From: Pararhodobacter aggregans
GTDB lineage: Bacteria; Pseudomonadota; Alphaproteobacteria; Rhodobacterales; Rhodobacteraceae
NCBI RefSeq assembly: GCF_003075525.1
Contig: NZ_QDDR01000011.1
Location: 1 to 64,000 of the forward strand
DNA length: 64,000 bases
Direction of reading: 5' to 3'
A program made the position numbers and the translations under genes. Positions 23,235 to 31,701 of this stretch are shown here, in pieces (within the stretch, counting starts at the first letter, position 1; the number at the start of each line of letters is the position of its first letter). The notes below the pieces were generated by a model, which was given only the letters and a program-made list of their open reading frames with translations, ran no database searches and had not been told where the DNA came from.

Positions 23235-23953
23235 CAGCTGACCTCGCGGGGCTCAAGGCGGGTCTCGTTGCGCTCGTCGGCCTTGATCTGCCCGTCGCCC
23301 ATGCGGACCACGCGATGGGCGATCTGCCGGATCGCCGCGTTATGCGTGACCATGACCGTGGCGGTGCCGAGATCGGCATTGACCGCGGTCAGCGCCTCCA
23401 GCACCTGCACCCCGGTCGCGCTGTCGAGCGCCCCGGTCGGCTCGTCGCAGAGGAGGACGTCGGGGCGCTTGGCGATGGCCCGGGCGATGGCCACCCGCTG
23501 CTGCTCGCCGCCCGAGAGTTCGGCCGGGAAATGGTCCATCCGCGCGCCGAGCCCCACGCGCTCCAGCGCCTCCTCGGGGCGCATCGGGTGGCGGGCGATC
23601 TCGGTCACCAGCGCCACGTTCTCGCGCGCGGTCAGGCTGGGAACCAGATTGTAGAACTGGAAGACAAAGCCGACATGGTCGCGGCGGAAGGCGGTCAGCG
23701 CCCGGTCCGAGGCGCGCGTGAGCTCGGTCTGGCGGAAGAACACCCGCCCGCCGCTGGGCCGGTCGAGCCCGCCGAGGATATTGAGAAGCGTCGACTTGCC
23801 CGAGCCCGAGGCGCCGAGCAGCACCACCAGCTCGCCCTCGGCCAGGGCCAGATCGACGCCCCTGAGCGCCTGCACCTCGACCGCGCCGGTCCGGTAGACC
23901 CGCGTCAGCCCCGAGACCCGGAACACCGTCCCTGTGGTTTGTGCCTCATCCAT
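23231..23953 (-). CDS. ABC transporter ATPase (LolD/MacB type)
   Basis: Nucleotide-binding subunit of 240 residues. Walker [11 protein letters not shown]-loop [12 protein letters not shown], signature [14 protein letters not shown], Walker [12 protein letters not shown] and the H-loop VMVTHN are all intact. It powers the adjacent FtsX-like permease and HlyD-type adaptor. First gene of the three-gene operon; an interspersed element lies about 110 bases upstream. Confidence 0.94.
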   Translation of the reverse strand: MDEAQTTGTVFRVSGLTRVYRTGAVEVQALRGVDLALAEGELVVLLGASGSGKSTLLNILGGLDRPSGGRVFFRQTELTRASDRALTAFRRDHVGFVFQFYNLVPSLTARENVALVTEIARHPMRPEEALERVGLGARMDHFPAELSGGEQQRVAIARAIAKRPDVLLCDEPTGALDSATGVQVLEALTAVNADLGTATVMVTHNAAIRQIAHRVVRMGDGQIKADERNETRLEPREVSW

Positions 23954-24571
23954 GCGCCTGTTCTAACCGCCTGCGCCGCGCCCGCCTTGACCCAGCGCAA
24001 GAACCCTGGGCGCGCCTCGGCCCCGGGGCAGGCCCCTCACCGGCGTCTCATCCGGGCAGGAAGCGGGGGGCCAGCCCCCCGCACCCCCCGCCAAAGGGGG
24101 TTTTCCACCCCCTTTGGGAACCCCCGAGGATATTTCCAGAACAAAGATCAAGGTTAAGAGAGCGTTACGCCGATTTCCCAGCGCGTCATCGCGCCTCGGG
24201 CGAGAGGGCCGCCCGGACGAGGCGCCGGGGATGCGTCGTCAGGCCCGGAATGCGGAAGCCATGGTGTTGAGGCGGTGCCGGGTGTCGGCGAAGGCCCGTC
24301 ACAAAGGCGCGACCTCAGGCGTCCAGCGAGAATCGTGGCGGCCATGGACGCGCAGGCCGGGACTGGCGGCCGATCGTCGGCGCCTTGGGGAAAAGCTTGA
24401 GGGTTGCCCGGGAGGTCATGACGTCTTGATTGCCGGATTGACCGGCGAAGCGCGGGTTACGGCGGTCTGGCAAGACCGGAAAGCGGAGGCGGCCGTGCCG
24501 CTGCCGGAACCACCCTGTCCCCTGGCGCCCTCCGCCCGAGGAGAAAATCCTGTCGCCGCCTCGCGGGTCGC
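23954..24571. other. 618-bp gene-free gap
   Basis: The left part holds interspersed element copy R4. In 24160-24560 I see only GC-rich sequence with no frame showing a ribosome site or family resemblance. A small RNA or decayed gene cannot be excluded. Confidence 0.5.
24063..24152 (+). repeat. Interspersed element copy R4 with two stems
   Basis: Stem GCGGGGGG/CCCCCCGC (24063-24082), stem CCAAAGGGGG/CCCCCTTTGG (24091-24117), then core GAGGATATTTCCAGAACAAAG running into ATCAAGGTTAA, a tail shared with R3a. It lies upstream of the ABC exporter operon. Confidence 0.8.
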
Positions 24572-25102
24572 TCAATCCCGGGCGTGTTCGGACCAGTATT
24601 CCTGCAGGCGGTCGGCCATGGCCTGACGCTCGGTCGGGCTCAGGTCCGCAACCTCGGTCGCGAAGGCCTCGCGCGCGGCATCGAGGCGCCTTGCCAGCGC
24701 CTCGCGGTCGCCGTCGATCAGCCGCGAGAAGCCGGGCGCGTCAAACGGCTCGGCCCTGAGCGCGTCGAGGATCCGGGCGTTCAGCGCCTCGGTCCTGGCG
24801 CGGCGCTCCTCGCGGCCGGGGCGCGGACCTGGCTCGCCCGGCAGGCCCCGCTCGCGGCCCATGGCCCGCAGATCGGCGCGCGCCTCGGCGGGCAGTGCCC
24901 GCCAGAGGGCGCGGATATCGGGCTGGCCGGGCATGCCGGGCGGCGCGAAATGCGGACCGCGCAGGGCGCCGCCCGCCAGAACGCCGACCACGAGAAGGTT
25001 CAGCATCACCGACAGCACCAGCGCCACGCGCAGGCCGCGGCCGGGCTTGCGGGCCCCGGGCGCGGGGGGGGAAGCGGGGGAAGGGGTCACAGGCTCGGTC
25101 AT
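24572..25102 (-). CDS. Periplasmic CnrX-like (heavy-metal resistance fold) protein
   Basis: Protein of 176 residues: proline-rich cytoplasmic N-terminus, one membrane helix (ALVLSVMLNLLVVGVLAGG), then a long helical periplasmic domain ending in LSPTERQAMADRLQEYW. It resembles the CnrX/CpxP-like PF13801 group of periplasmic stress or metal sensors. It is last in an operon with an EF-hand protein, an ECF sigma factor and a single-helix membrane protein, so it probably takes part in controlling that sigma factor. No metal-binding cysteines are seen. Confidence 0.75.
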   Translation of the reverse strand: MTEPVTPSPASPPAPGARKPGRGLRVALVLSVMLNLLVVGVLAGGALRGPHFAPPGMPGQPDIRALWRALPAEARADLRAMGRERGLPGEPGPRPGREERRARTEALNARILDALRAEPFDAPGFSRLIDGDREALARRLDAAREAFATEVADLSPTERQAMADRLQEYWSEHARD

Positions 25103-25109
25103 ATCCGCC

Positions 25110-25535
25110 TCATTGCGTCTCGTCGCCGATCAGGGTCAAGAGGTCGCCCAGCGCCAGCGTCTCGCCGGAGGTGGCGGGCGCCCAGTCGGAGACCGAGGGC
25201 GAGACACTGGCCGCCCCCTGCCAGAAAGTCGTCACCAGATCCGAGGTCGAGCCCGGCGCGGCAAAGCCGATCCAGACGCCCGCCAGCCCGGCCACGCCCA
25301 TCCCGGCGAGCGAGGGCGCGCCGCCGACATCGGCCAGCATCGCCCGGAACCGCGCCAGCCAGCCGGGCCGCGGGGCCATGGCCCCCGGCCGGGCGGCCAG
25401 CGCCGCCGCCACCAGCCTTGCCTCGAATGCCTGCGCAAGCGGCGCCGGGGCCTCGTCCCGGGCCTCGGCGAAGAGCGCGTCGAGCAGGCTCTCGTCGAAG
25501 CCGCCCGCGTCATCCGTCCTGCGATCCGTCGTCAT
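25110..25535 (-). CDS. Single-helix membrane protein, candidate anti-sigma factor
   Basis: Protein of 141 residues with an acidic, helical cytoplasmic N-terminus (FDESLLDALFAEARDEAP), one hydrophobic segment (SLAGMGVAGLAGVWIGFAAPG) and a short periplasmic tail. No named domain is recognised. Its start overlaps the sigma gene stop, and the topology is that expected of a membrane-bound anti-sigma factor. That role is inferred from context and topology only. Confidence 0.7.
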   Translation of the reverse strand: MTTDRRTDDAGGFDESLLDALFAEARDEAPAPLAQAFEARLVAAALAARPGAMAPRPGWLARFRAMLADVGGAPSLAGMGVAGLAGVWIGFAAPGSTSDLVTTFWQGAASVSPSVSDWAPATSGETLALGDLLTLIGDETQ

Positions 25536-26131
25536 CGGTCATACCCCAGTTCATCGCGCCGGCCCTCAAGCAGCTGGGCCAGACGCCGTTTTCCCCGCGC
25601 GGTCAGGCTTTCCACCGCCTCGACCCCGATCCCCATCGCCGCACCGATCTCGGGATTGGTCAATCCCTCCAGATGGCGCAGCACCACCGCCACGCGCTGC
25701 CGTTCGGGCAGCGCCGCCAGCGCCTGATCCAGCGCCCGGCGGCGGTCGTCCTCGATCATCGTCTCGACCGCCGCCGGGGCGGGATCGTCCGGCTCGTCGA
25801 TACTGTCGAAATCCACGCCCCGCCGCCGCCGGAGCCGGTCGGTCGCCAGATTCACCGCCACCCGGTGCAGCCAGGTCGAGGGCTGGGCGCCGCCCGCTTC
25901 CCAGCGCGGCGCGATCTGCCAGAGCCGGAGCAGCGCCTCCTGCGTCACGTCCTCGGCCTCGGCCCGGTCCTGCAACAGCCTTGTGGCCAGCCGCAGGATG
26001 CGGGGGGCCAGCCGGTCGACCAGCACCCGCGCGGCCGAGGCATCGCCCGCCGCATAGCGACCGAGCAGCGCGTCGTCGCTGAGGCTCTCGCTCTCGGGGG
26101 CGGTCATTCGGTCGGTGGTATCCCTTGGCAT
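25532..26131 (-). CDS. ECF-type RNA polymerase sigma factor
   Basis: Sigma-70 family protein, 199 residues from the ATG at 26131. Region 2 is seen in DALLGRYAAGDASAARVLVDRLAPRILRLATRLLQDRAEAEDVTQEALLRLWQIAP-type sequence; region 4 in LPERQRVAVVLRHLEGLTNPEIGAAMGIGVEAVESL. Other possible starts are 26107 (ATG) and 26209. It is followed without a gap by a candidate anti-sigma membrane protein and a CnrX-like periplasmic protein, suggesting control by an envelope signal, perhaps a metal. Confidence 0.9.
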   Translation of the reverse strand: MPRDTTDRMTAPESESLSDDALLGRYAAGDASAARVLVDRLAPRILRLATRLLQDRAEAEDVTQEALLRLWQIAPRWEAGGAQPSTWLHRVAVNLATDRLRRRRGVDFDSIDEPDDPAPAAVETMIEDDRRRALDQALAALPERQRVAVVLRHLEGLTNPEIGAAMGIGVEAVESLTARGKRRLAQLLEGRRDELGYDR

Positions 26132-26229
26132 GACTTTCCGGTAGGTCGCCGGGGTTCGGGAACCCGGGCGCCGAGGCTTCGGCCTAGCGCCCGGGAGGTC
26201 ATCGTGCAACCGTTACGCGGTCGCCCGGG

Positions 26230-26865
26230 TCAGTTGCGGACCGGACGCTGCGCCATCCAGTTGATCATCTCCTGCGCGTGGGCCAGTTCCTCGGCGTCGA
26301 TCTGACCGTCGCCATTGGCGTCGATCCGGGCGAAGCCGTGGCCGCCAGGCCCGCCGCGCATGCCGTCGCGCATTCCGGCGCGGTCCCCGCCGCGGTCGCC
26401 ACCGCGGTCGCCATGCATCCCGCCGCGCTCACCGCCACGCTCACCGCGCATTTCACGGCGCTCGCCGTCCCGGCCCCAGCGGCCGTGATCGTCGCCGCCG
26501 TGGTGACGGGCCATCATCGCCCGCATGCGGCCGCGACCCTCGCCGCGTGCCTCACGGCGCTCGTCGGCCTGGGCGGTCATCGCCGCGATCAACTCGTCAC
26601 GGTCCAGCGCGGTATCGCCATTTGCATCGCCCGCCGCGATCAGCGCATCGGCGCGGGTGGCGATCCGCTGGGCCCGCATCTCGCTGTGCAGCGTCGCCGA
26701 ATAGGCGGTCCATTCCTCGGCCGAGATACCGCCCGAGCCGTCGGTATCGGCCGCCGCGAAATCCAGCGTCGGCGGAGCCGGACGGACCGGGGCGCTCTGG
26801 GCGAAGGACGCGGCCGGCAGGGCAGCCATCAGCAGGGCGACGGCGGTCAGGGTCTTGGCGTTCAT
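26230..26865 (-). CDS. Exported EF-hand calcium-binding-type protein
   Basis: Protein of 211 residues with a Sec signal ending SFAQ. Three EF-hand loops are visible: DTDGSGGISAEEW, DANGDTALDRDEL and DANGDGQIDAEEL. Between the second and third lies a low-complexity stretch of Arg/Gly/Asp/His (GERGGERGGMHGDRGGDRGG), probably flexible. It precedes the ECF sigma gene by ~100 bases and may be part of the same regulon, sensing divalent cations in the periplasm (inference). Confidence 0.85.
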   Translation of the reverse strand: MNAKTLTAVALLMAALPAASFAQSAPVRPAPPTLDFAAADTDGSGGISAEEWTAYSATLHSEMRAQRIATRADALIAAGDANGDTALDRDELIAAMTAQADERREARGEGRGRMRAMMARHHGGDDHGRWGRDGERREMRGERGGERGGMHGDRGGDRGGDRAGMRDGMRGGPGGHGFARIDANGDGQIDAEELAHAQEMINWMAQRPVRN

Positions 26866-27087
26866 TCTCTCTCTCTCCTATCCGGCGCCGAAGCCTGTGC
26901 CGGCGCGTTGATGCCTGTCTAACGGGCCACGCCGGTCATTCCGTCGCAGGGTTTCGGCAAAAGGCGAACTTGACCTGTCCCTTTGCTTGGACCATCTTCT
27001 GGCCGACCCCGACATGCCAACCCGACAGGCCGGCGCGCCACTGAAACCCGGCACCCCGCTTGGCCGGTCCGCGACGAAAGGCACCTC

Positions 27088-27486
27088 ATGACCCTGACCG
27101 TCACCTCGACCGAACCCGTCGACGACCGCCCGCTGGGCCCGGCCCTGCGCCGCGGCTGGGCGCGCCGCTGTCCGAATTGCGGCACCGGGCGGATGATGAC
27201 GGGCTATCTGAAGGTGGCCGATGCCTGCCCCGATTGCGGCGAGGACCTGCATCATCACCGCGCCGATGACGGCCCGGCCTATCTGACCATCCTGGTGGTC
27301 GGCAAATCCATCATGGCGCTGTATCTGGCCGTCTTCCTCGCCTTCCGCCCCGAGCCCTGGGTGATGATCACGCTGTGCTGGACGCTGGCGCTGGTCATGG
27401 CGCTGTGGCTGCTGCCGCGCTTCAAGGGGGCGCTTGTCGCCCTGCAATGGTCGCGCCGGATGCACGGCTTCGGCGGCGAGGATTGA
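27088..27486 (+). CDS. DUF983 membrane protein
   Basis: Protein of 132 residues with a zinc-ribbon-like start (CPNCGTGRMMTGYLKVADACPDCGED) and two C-terminal membrane helices, matching the DUF983 family of alphaproteobacteria. Start at 27088 behind GAAAGG. No function is established. It is 8 bases upstream of a Nudix gene on the same strand. Confidence 0.85.
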   Translation: MTLTVTSTEPVDDRPLGPALRRGWARRCPNCGTGRMMTGYLKVADACPDCGEDLHHHRADDGPAYLTILVVGKSIMALYLAVFLAFRPEPWVMITLCWTLALVMALWLLPRFKGALVALQWSRRMHGFGGED

Positions 27487-27493
27487 GCGCGCG

Positions 27494-28189
27494 ATGAAGG
27501 ACGAGGCCCCCGCCCCGCCGCCGATCCGCGATGCCGCGACGATTGTCCTCGTGCGTGACGGCGGCACCGACCGTGCCCGCGTGCTGATGGGCCAGCGCGG
27601 GGCCGGTGCGGTCTTCATGCCGTCGAAATACGTCTTTCCGGGCGGCGCCGTCGATCCGGGCGACCGCAGCGTCACTCCCGCCGCGCCGCTGCCCGAGGCC
27701 GAGCGTCGGCGGCTGGTGCAATTGCCGGTGACCAAGACCGCCCCCTCGCCCGAGGCCATGGCCGCCGCCGCCGTGCGCGAGCTGTGGGAAGAGGCCGGTC
27801 TGATGCTGGGCCGTCCCGGCCCCTGGCCGGGCGAGGCGCCCGCCGACTGGGCCGATTTCGCCAGCGCCGGGATGCTGCCCGCGGGCGATTGCCTGCGCTT
27901 CGTGTTCCGCGCCGTGACGCCCACCGGCCGCCCGCGCCGCTTCGATGCGCGCTTCTTCCTGGCCCGGGCCGAGGATCTGGCGAATGATCCCGACGATTTC
28001 TCGCGCGCGACGGATGAGCTGAGCCACCTGCACTGGATCGGCCTGGCCGAGGCCCGGGCGCTGGATCTGCCCTTCATCACCGAAGTGGTGCTGGCCGAGG
28101 CCGAGGCGGTGCTGCGCGAGGGGCCGCAGGACTCCGTGCCCTTCTTCGACAATTCGGGCCCCGAATCGATGTTCCGCCGGATCGCCTGA
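27494..28189 (+). CDS. Nudix hydrolase
   Basis: Protein of 231 residues. The fold begins with ATIVLVRDGG and has the FPGGAVDPGD segment ahead of the box. The catalytic helix AAAVRELWEEAGLMLG sits after an insertion, as in the NUDT7/NUDT19-like coenzyme A and long-loop Nudix groups. Substrate not predictable. Translationally close to the DUF983 gene upstream. Confidence 0.88.
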   Translation: MKDEAPAPPPIRDAATIVLVRDGGTDRARVLMGQRGAGAVFMPSKYVFPGGAVDPGDRSVTPAAPLPEAERRRLVQLPVTKTAPSPEAMAAAAVRELWEEAGLMLGRPGPWPGEAPADWADFASAGMLPAGDCLRFVFRAVTPTGRPRRFDARFFLARAEDLANDPDDFSRATDELSHLHWIGLAEARALDLPFITEVVLAEAEAVLREGPQDSVPFFDNSGPESMFRRIA

Positions 28190-28287
28190 TCCGCGCGGCG
28201 AGCGGCTGACAAGCCCGTGACGCCCTCTTGCCTTGAGGGCCAAGGCGCGAGAATACTTCCCGGTTTTCAACTACCGGGATTGACCCA

Positions 28288-30186
28288 ATGCCTTCATCCT
28301 TCCGGCCGCTGCTTTTGGCCCTTGCCGTACCGACCGCCCTGCCCGTTCTGGCGCAGACCACCCCCGTCACCCCCCGCACGATGATCGTCATGGACGGATC
28401 GGGCTCCATGTGGGGCCAGATCGACGGCGTGCCGAAGCTGGAGATCGCCCGCAACGTGGTGGCCGATGTGCTGGCCGGGATGGAACCCAGCGCCACGCTG
28501 GGCCTGATCGCCTATGGCCACCGCCGCCGGGGCGATTGCTCGGATATCGAGGTGATGGTCGAGCCCGCGCCGGGCAGCGCCTCGGCCATTGCCGAGCGGG
28601 TCAACACGATGCGGTTTCAGGGGCGGACGCCGCTGACCGAGGCGGTGCGCCGCGCGGCCGAGGTGCTGCGCTCGTCCGAGGATCCGGCGACGGTGGTGCT
28701 GGTCACCGACGGGATCGAGACCTGCGAGGCCGATCCCTGCGCCCTGGGGCGCGAACTCGAAGCCTCGGGCGTGAATTTCACCGCGCATGTGGTGGGCTTC
28801 GGCCTCAGCGCCGAGGAAGGCGCGCAGGTGGCCTGTCTGGCCGAGGAAACTGGCGGGCGCTATTTCCAGGCCGATGACGCGGCGGCGCTGACCGAGGCGC
28901 TGACCCAGACGCTGGCCGCCCCCGCCCCGGAGCCCACCCCCGAACCCCGGCCCGAGCCGCTGCCGGTCGAACCCGCCGTCCAGCCCGGCCCCTGGTATCA
29001 AGGCCCCGGCTTCACCAACGGGCTGCAATTGCAGCCGACCGGCCGCAGCCGCGAGACCGGCGCGCCGATGCCGGCCGAGATCAGCTTCCCCGCCGAGGGT
29101 ACGGCCGAGATGTGCCAGACCGCCTGCGCCTCGGACGCCCTCTGCACCGCCTGGCAATACGAGCCGCCCGGGTCGCTGTTCGTCGCCGAGGCGCGCTGCC
29201 ACCTCTACGGCGCCGATGCCGAACTCGATTATTCCTTCGACGCGGGCTTTGCCGCCGGGACCAACCCCGAGGTGCCGCAGCTGACCCGGCCCTTCGAGCG
29301 GCCGCTGCCGGATGCGAGCCTCTCGGCACCGCTGAGCGCGCCCGCCCTCAGCACGCTCACCGTCGAGGTGGGCGGCCCGCTCAACCCGCTCGATTACCTC
29401 GATATCATCGAGGAGGGTGGCAACCGCCTCAACGCCGTGCCGAGCTATGCCTATCTGCGTGACGGCGTGCCGGTGCGGATCGCCGTGCCCGCCACGCCCG
29501 GCCGCTATACCCTGCGCTATGTCGAGGAGGTCGAGGGCCAGCCGCCCCGGATCCTGGCCTCGCAGCCGCTGGAGGTGACAGAGCTGACCTATGCGCTCAT
29601 GGCGCCGGACAGCGCCCAGGGCGGCGGCATGCTCAGCGTTGATTGGGTCGGCCCCGCCGGTGAGCGCGACTACATCGACATCATCGAGGCGGGCGCCGAG
29701 CGCACCAATGCCGCGGCCTCGGATGCCTATGTGAACGAGGGCAATCCCCTGCCCCTGATCCTGCCGCTGGCGCCCGGTCTCTATGACATCCGCTATATCG
29801 TCGAAGGGTCCGAGGGCCGCGTCGTGGCGCTGACCCGGCCGCTGACGGTGACCGCGCCGCAGGCGACGCTCAGCGCGCCCGAGCGGGTCGGCCCGGGCAC
29901 CGAATTCGCCATCGACTTCACCGGCCCCGCCAATGGCCGCAGCTGGATCGACCTCAGCCCGGTCGGCAATGCGGAATTCTCGGGCGAGCTGACCTATGAT
30001 TACCTCGCGCCGGGCTCGTCGCGGGTGATGCTCTGGGCTCCGGCCGAGAATGGCGATTACGAGCTGCGCTTCGTGGCCGAGGACATGCGCGGCAACCGCC
30101 AGATTCTGGCGCGGCGGGCGATCACCGTGGTGCCGGGGATCGTGCCGCCCCCGGCCTCCGCGGCTCCGGCGGCGCCCGGCAAGTGA
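28288..30186 (+). CDS. Exported VWA-PAN protein with three C-terminal repeats
   Basis: Protein of 632 residues with a Sec signal ending VLAQ. Residues ~31-212 form a von Willebrand A domain with an intact metal site (DGSGSM ... TPLTEA ... LVTDGIETCEADPC). Residues ~233-324 form a PAN/apple-like domain with several cysteines (MCQTACASDALCTAWQYE). Residues ~350-615 contain three related beta-sandwich-like units, each with a D-Y-[LI]-D-[LI] or SWIDL motif and a closing GRYTLRYV / GLYDIRYI / GDYELRFV. Probably an envelope adhesion or scaffold protein; function unknown. Confidence 0.85.
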   Translation: MPSSFRPLLLALAVPTALPVLAQTTPVTPRTMIVMDGSGSMWGQIDGVPKLEIARNVVADVLAGMEPSATLGLIAYGHRRRGDCSDIEVMVEPAPGSASAIAERVNTMRFQGRTPLTEAVRRAAEVLRSSEDPATVVLVTDGIETCEADPCALGRELEASGVNFTAHVVGFGLSAEEGAQVACLAEETGGRYFQADDAAALTEALTQTLAAPAPEPTPEPRPEPLPVEPAVQPGPWYQGPGFTNGLQLQPTGRSRETGAPMPAEISFPAEGTAEMCQTACASDALCTAWQYEPPGSLFVAEARCHLYGADAELDYSFDAGFAAGTNPEVPQLTRPFERPLPDASLSAPLSAPALSTLTVEVGGPLNPLDYLDIIEEGGNRLNAVPSYAYLRDGVPVRIAVPATPGRYTLRYVEEVEGQPPRILASQPLEVTELTYALMAPDSAQGGGMLSVDWVGPAGERDYIDIIEAGAERTNAAASDAYVNEGNPLPLILPLAPGLYDIRYIVEGSEGRVVALTRPLTVTAPQATLSAPERVGPGTEFAIDFTGPANGRSWIDLSPVGNAEFSGELTYDYLAPGSSRVMLWAPAENGDYELRFVAEDMRGNRQILARRAITVVPGIVPPPASAAPAAPGK

Positions 30187-30244
30187 GCGCGCGGGCGGCG
30201 TCTGTCCCCGGATTGACGCCGCCCCTGCCCTGCCCCAGATTAGG

Positions 30245-30402
30245 GGGACAGGACCGCCCCGATGGGCGGAAGGGATCATGAAAGCGACCCGACGAACCCA
30301 CTGAAGACGGCCCCGCCTGCGGGTGGGGCGAGGCGGCCGGACCCTTGGGTCCGTGCCGGGTTTTCGCTTGCGCTGCGCAGGCTCTTCAGAACGGAGTCTC
30401 TC
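30245..30402 (+). promoter_or_regulatory. Structured leader of the CatB-like gene
   Basis: The 5' region contains CCGCCC/GGGCGG around 30253-30270, a very short open frame starting at the ATG at 30278 with AAGGG ahead of it (MKATRRTH then stop), and the GC hairpins GCCCCGCC/GGTGGGGC and CGGACCC/GGGTCCG before the acetyltransferase start. This could be a leader-peptide attenuator; no known riboswitch class was recognised. Confidence 0.4.
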
Positions 30403-31026
30403 ATGACCCAGGTATTCGACAGCCCCTTCCGGGGGATCACCCTTGACCGTCTGGTCACCAATCCCAACATCGAGGTCGGCCGCTACAGCTATTATTCAGG
30501 CTGGTATCACGGCCATGGCTTCGACGATTGCGCGCGCTATCTGTCGCCCGAACCGGGCGCCGACCGGCTGGTGATCGGCAGCTTCTGCTCGATCGGCACG
30601 GGGGCGGCCTTCATCATGGCCGGCAATCAGGGCCATCGGGCCGAGTGGATCAGCACCTTCCCCTTCTTCTGGATGCCCGAGGTCGCGGCCTTCGCGGGCG
30701 CGGCGAACGGCTACCTGCCCGCGGGCGACACGGTGATCGGCAACGATGTCTGGATCGGGGCCGAGGCGGTGATCCTGCCGGGCGTCACGGTGGGCGACGG
30801 GGCGGTGATCGGCACGCGGGCGCTGGTGACGAAGGACGTGGCGCCCTACAGCATCGTCGGCGGCAATCCGGCCCGGCCGATCCGGGCGCGGTTCACGCCC
30901 GAGCGGATCGCCCTCTTGCAGGCGATGCGCTGGTGGGACTGGCCGGAGGAGCGGCTGAAAGCCGCGATGCCGCTTCTGACCAGCGGCGATGTCGAGGGGC
31001 TGCACCGCTTCTGGCGCGCGGGCTGA
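30403..31026 (+). CDS. CatB/Vat-type xenobiotic acetyltransferase
   Basis: Hexapeptide-repeat (left-handed beta helix) acyltransferase of 207 residues. The N-terminus [16 protein letters not shown] and the catalytic-histidine segment [14 protein letters not shown] are those of chloramphenicol (CatB) and streptogramin (Vat) acetyltransferases. The helix repeats ([27 protein letters not shown]) follow. Many chromosomal members act on unknown metabolites, so drug resistance is only possible. Preceded by an unusual structured leader. Confidence 0.9.
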   Translation: MTQVFDSPFRGITLDRLVTNPNIEVGRYSYYSGWYHGHGFDDCARYLSPEPGADRLVIGSFCSIGTGAAFIMAGNQGHRAEWISTFPFFWMPEVAAFAGAANGYLPAGDTVIGNDVWIGAEAVILPGVTVGDGAVIGTRALVTKDVAPYSIVGGNPARPIRARFTPERIALLQAMRWWDWPEERLKAAMPLLTSGDVEGLHRFWRAG

Positions 31027-31058
31027 GGCCCGGGGGGGCTGCCCGGGCCGGGCGGCCC

Positions 31059-31637
31059 TTACCGCGCGGGCCGGACCAGCAGCCAATAGGGCTGGCCGGT
31101 CCCCGGATCGTCCAGCGCCTTTGCCTCGGTGAAGCCGTGGCGGGCGTAGAATGGCAGGCTCGCCCGATTGAACGTCTCCAGATAACTCACCGCCCGCGCC
31201 GCGTCGGCCCTGGTCAGGGTCCGGGACAGCAGACGCGAGGCCAGCCCCTGCCCCTGCGCGGCGGGATCGGTGCCAAGGATCGAGAGATACCAGGCCGAGG
31301 TCAGCGCCCGGGGCGTCTGCGCCGCCATCGCCGCGCAGAGGGTTTCATAGGCGGCCAGCCCCTCGGCCCCGATGGACCCAAGGAACGCGGCCTTCTTGGC
31401 CTTGGTCGCGGCGTCGGCGACCTCGGCCGCGATGCCCGGCAGATGCCAGAAGGCCCCCGCCTGCGCGCCCTCCTCCTCGACCATGCCGATCACCCGCGCC
31501 TCGGTGCGCGAGGCGTCGAGGTAGCGGGCCAGCAAATCCAGCCGCGCGCCCTCGTCCCCCGCCCGGTCGGTCACCGCGCGATAGAACGGATCGCCGATCA
31601 GGGCGCGGGCCAGCGCGTGGCAGAGGGCGTCGGGCAT
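31059..31637 (-). CDS. GNAT-family N-acetyltransferase
   Basis: Protein of 192 residues with the acetyl-CoA-binding signature in LGTDPAAQGQGLASRLL and the closing strand of the fold in LETFNRASLPFYARHGF. Substrate unknown. It lies just downstream of the gltX terminator with its own GAGGA ribosome site. Confidence 0.87.
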   Translation of the reverse strand: MPDALCHALARALIGDPFYRAVTDRAGDEGARLDLLARYLDASRTEARVIGMVEEEGAQAGAFWHLPGIAAEVADAATKAKKAAFLGSIGAEGLAAYETLCAAMAAQTPRALTSAWYLSILGTDPAAQGQGLASRLLSRTLTRADAARAVSYLETFNRASLPFYARHGFTEAKALDDPGTGQPYWLLVRPAR

Positions 31638-31650
31638 TGGCTTTCCTCAA

Positions 31651-31680
31651 GAAAAACGCCACCCGTTGCGGGGCGGCGTC
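31651..31680 (-). terminator. Terminator of gltX
   Basis: On the minus strand GACGCCGCCC and CGGGTGGCGT form the stem, followed by TTTTTC (31655-31650). It lies 20 bases after the gltX stop. Confidence 0.85.
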
Positions 31681-31701
31681 GGTCTGGCCTGCAAGGCGGG
31701 G

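Noticed and set aside
20712-23654. 980-codon frame antisense to the ABC permease
   Set aside because: Shadow of a well-supported FtsX-like gene.
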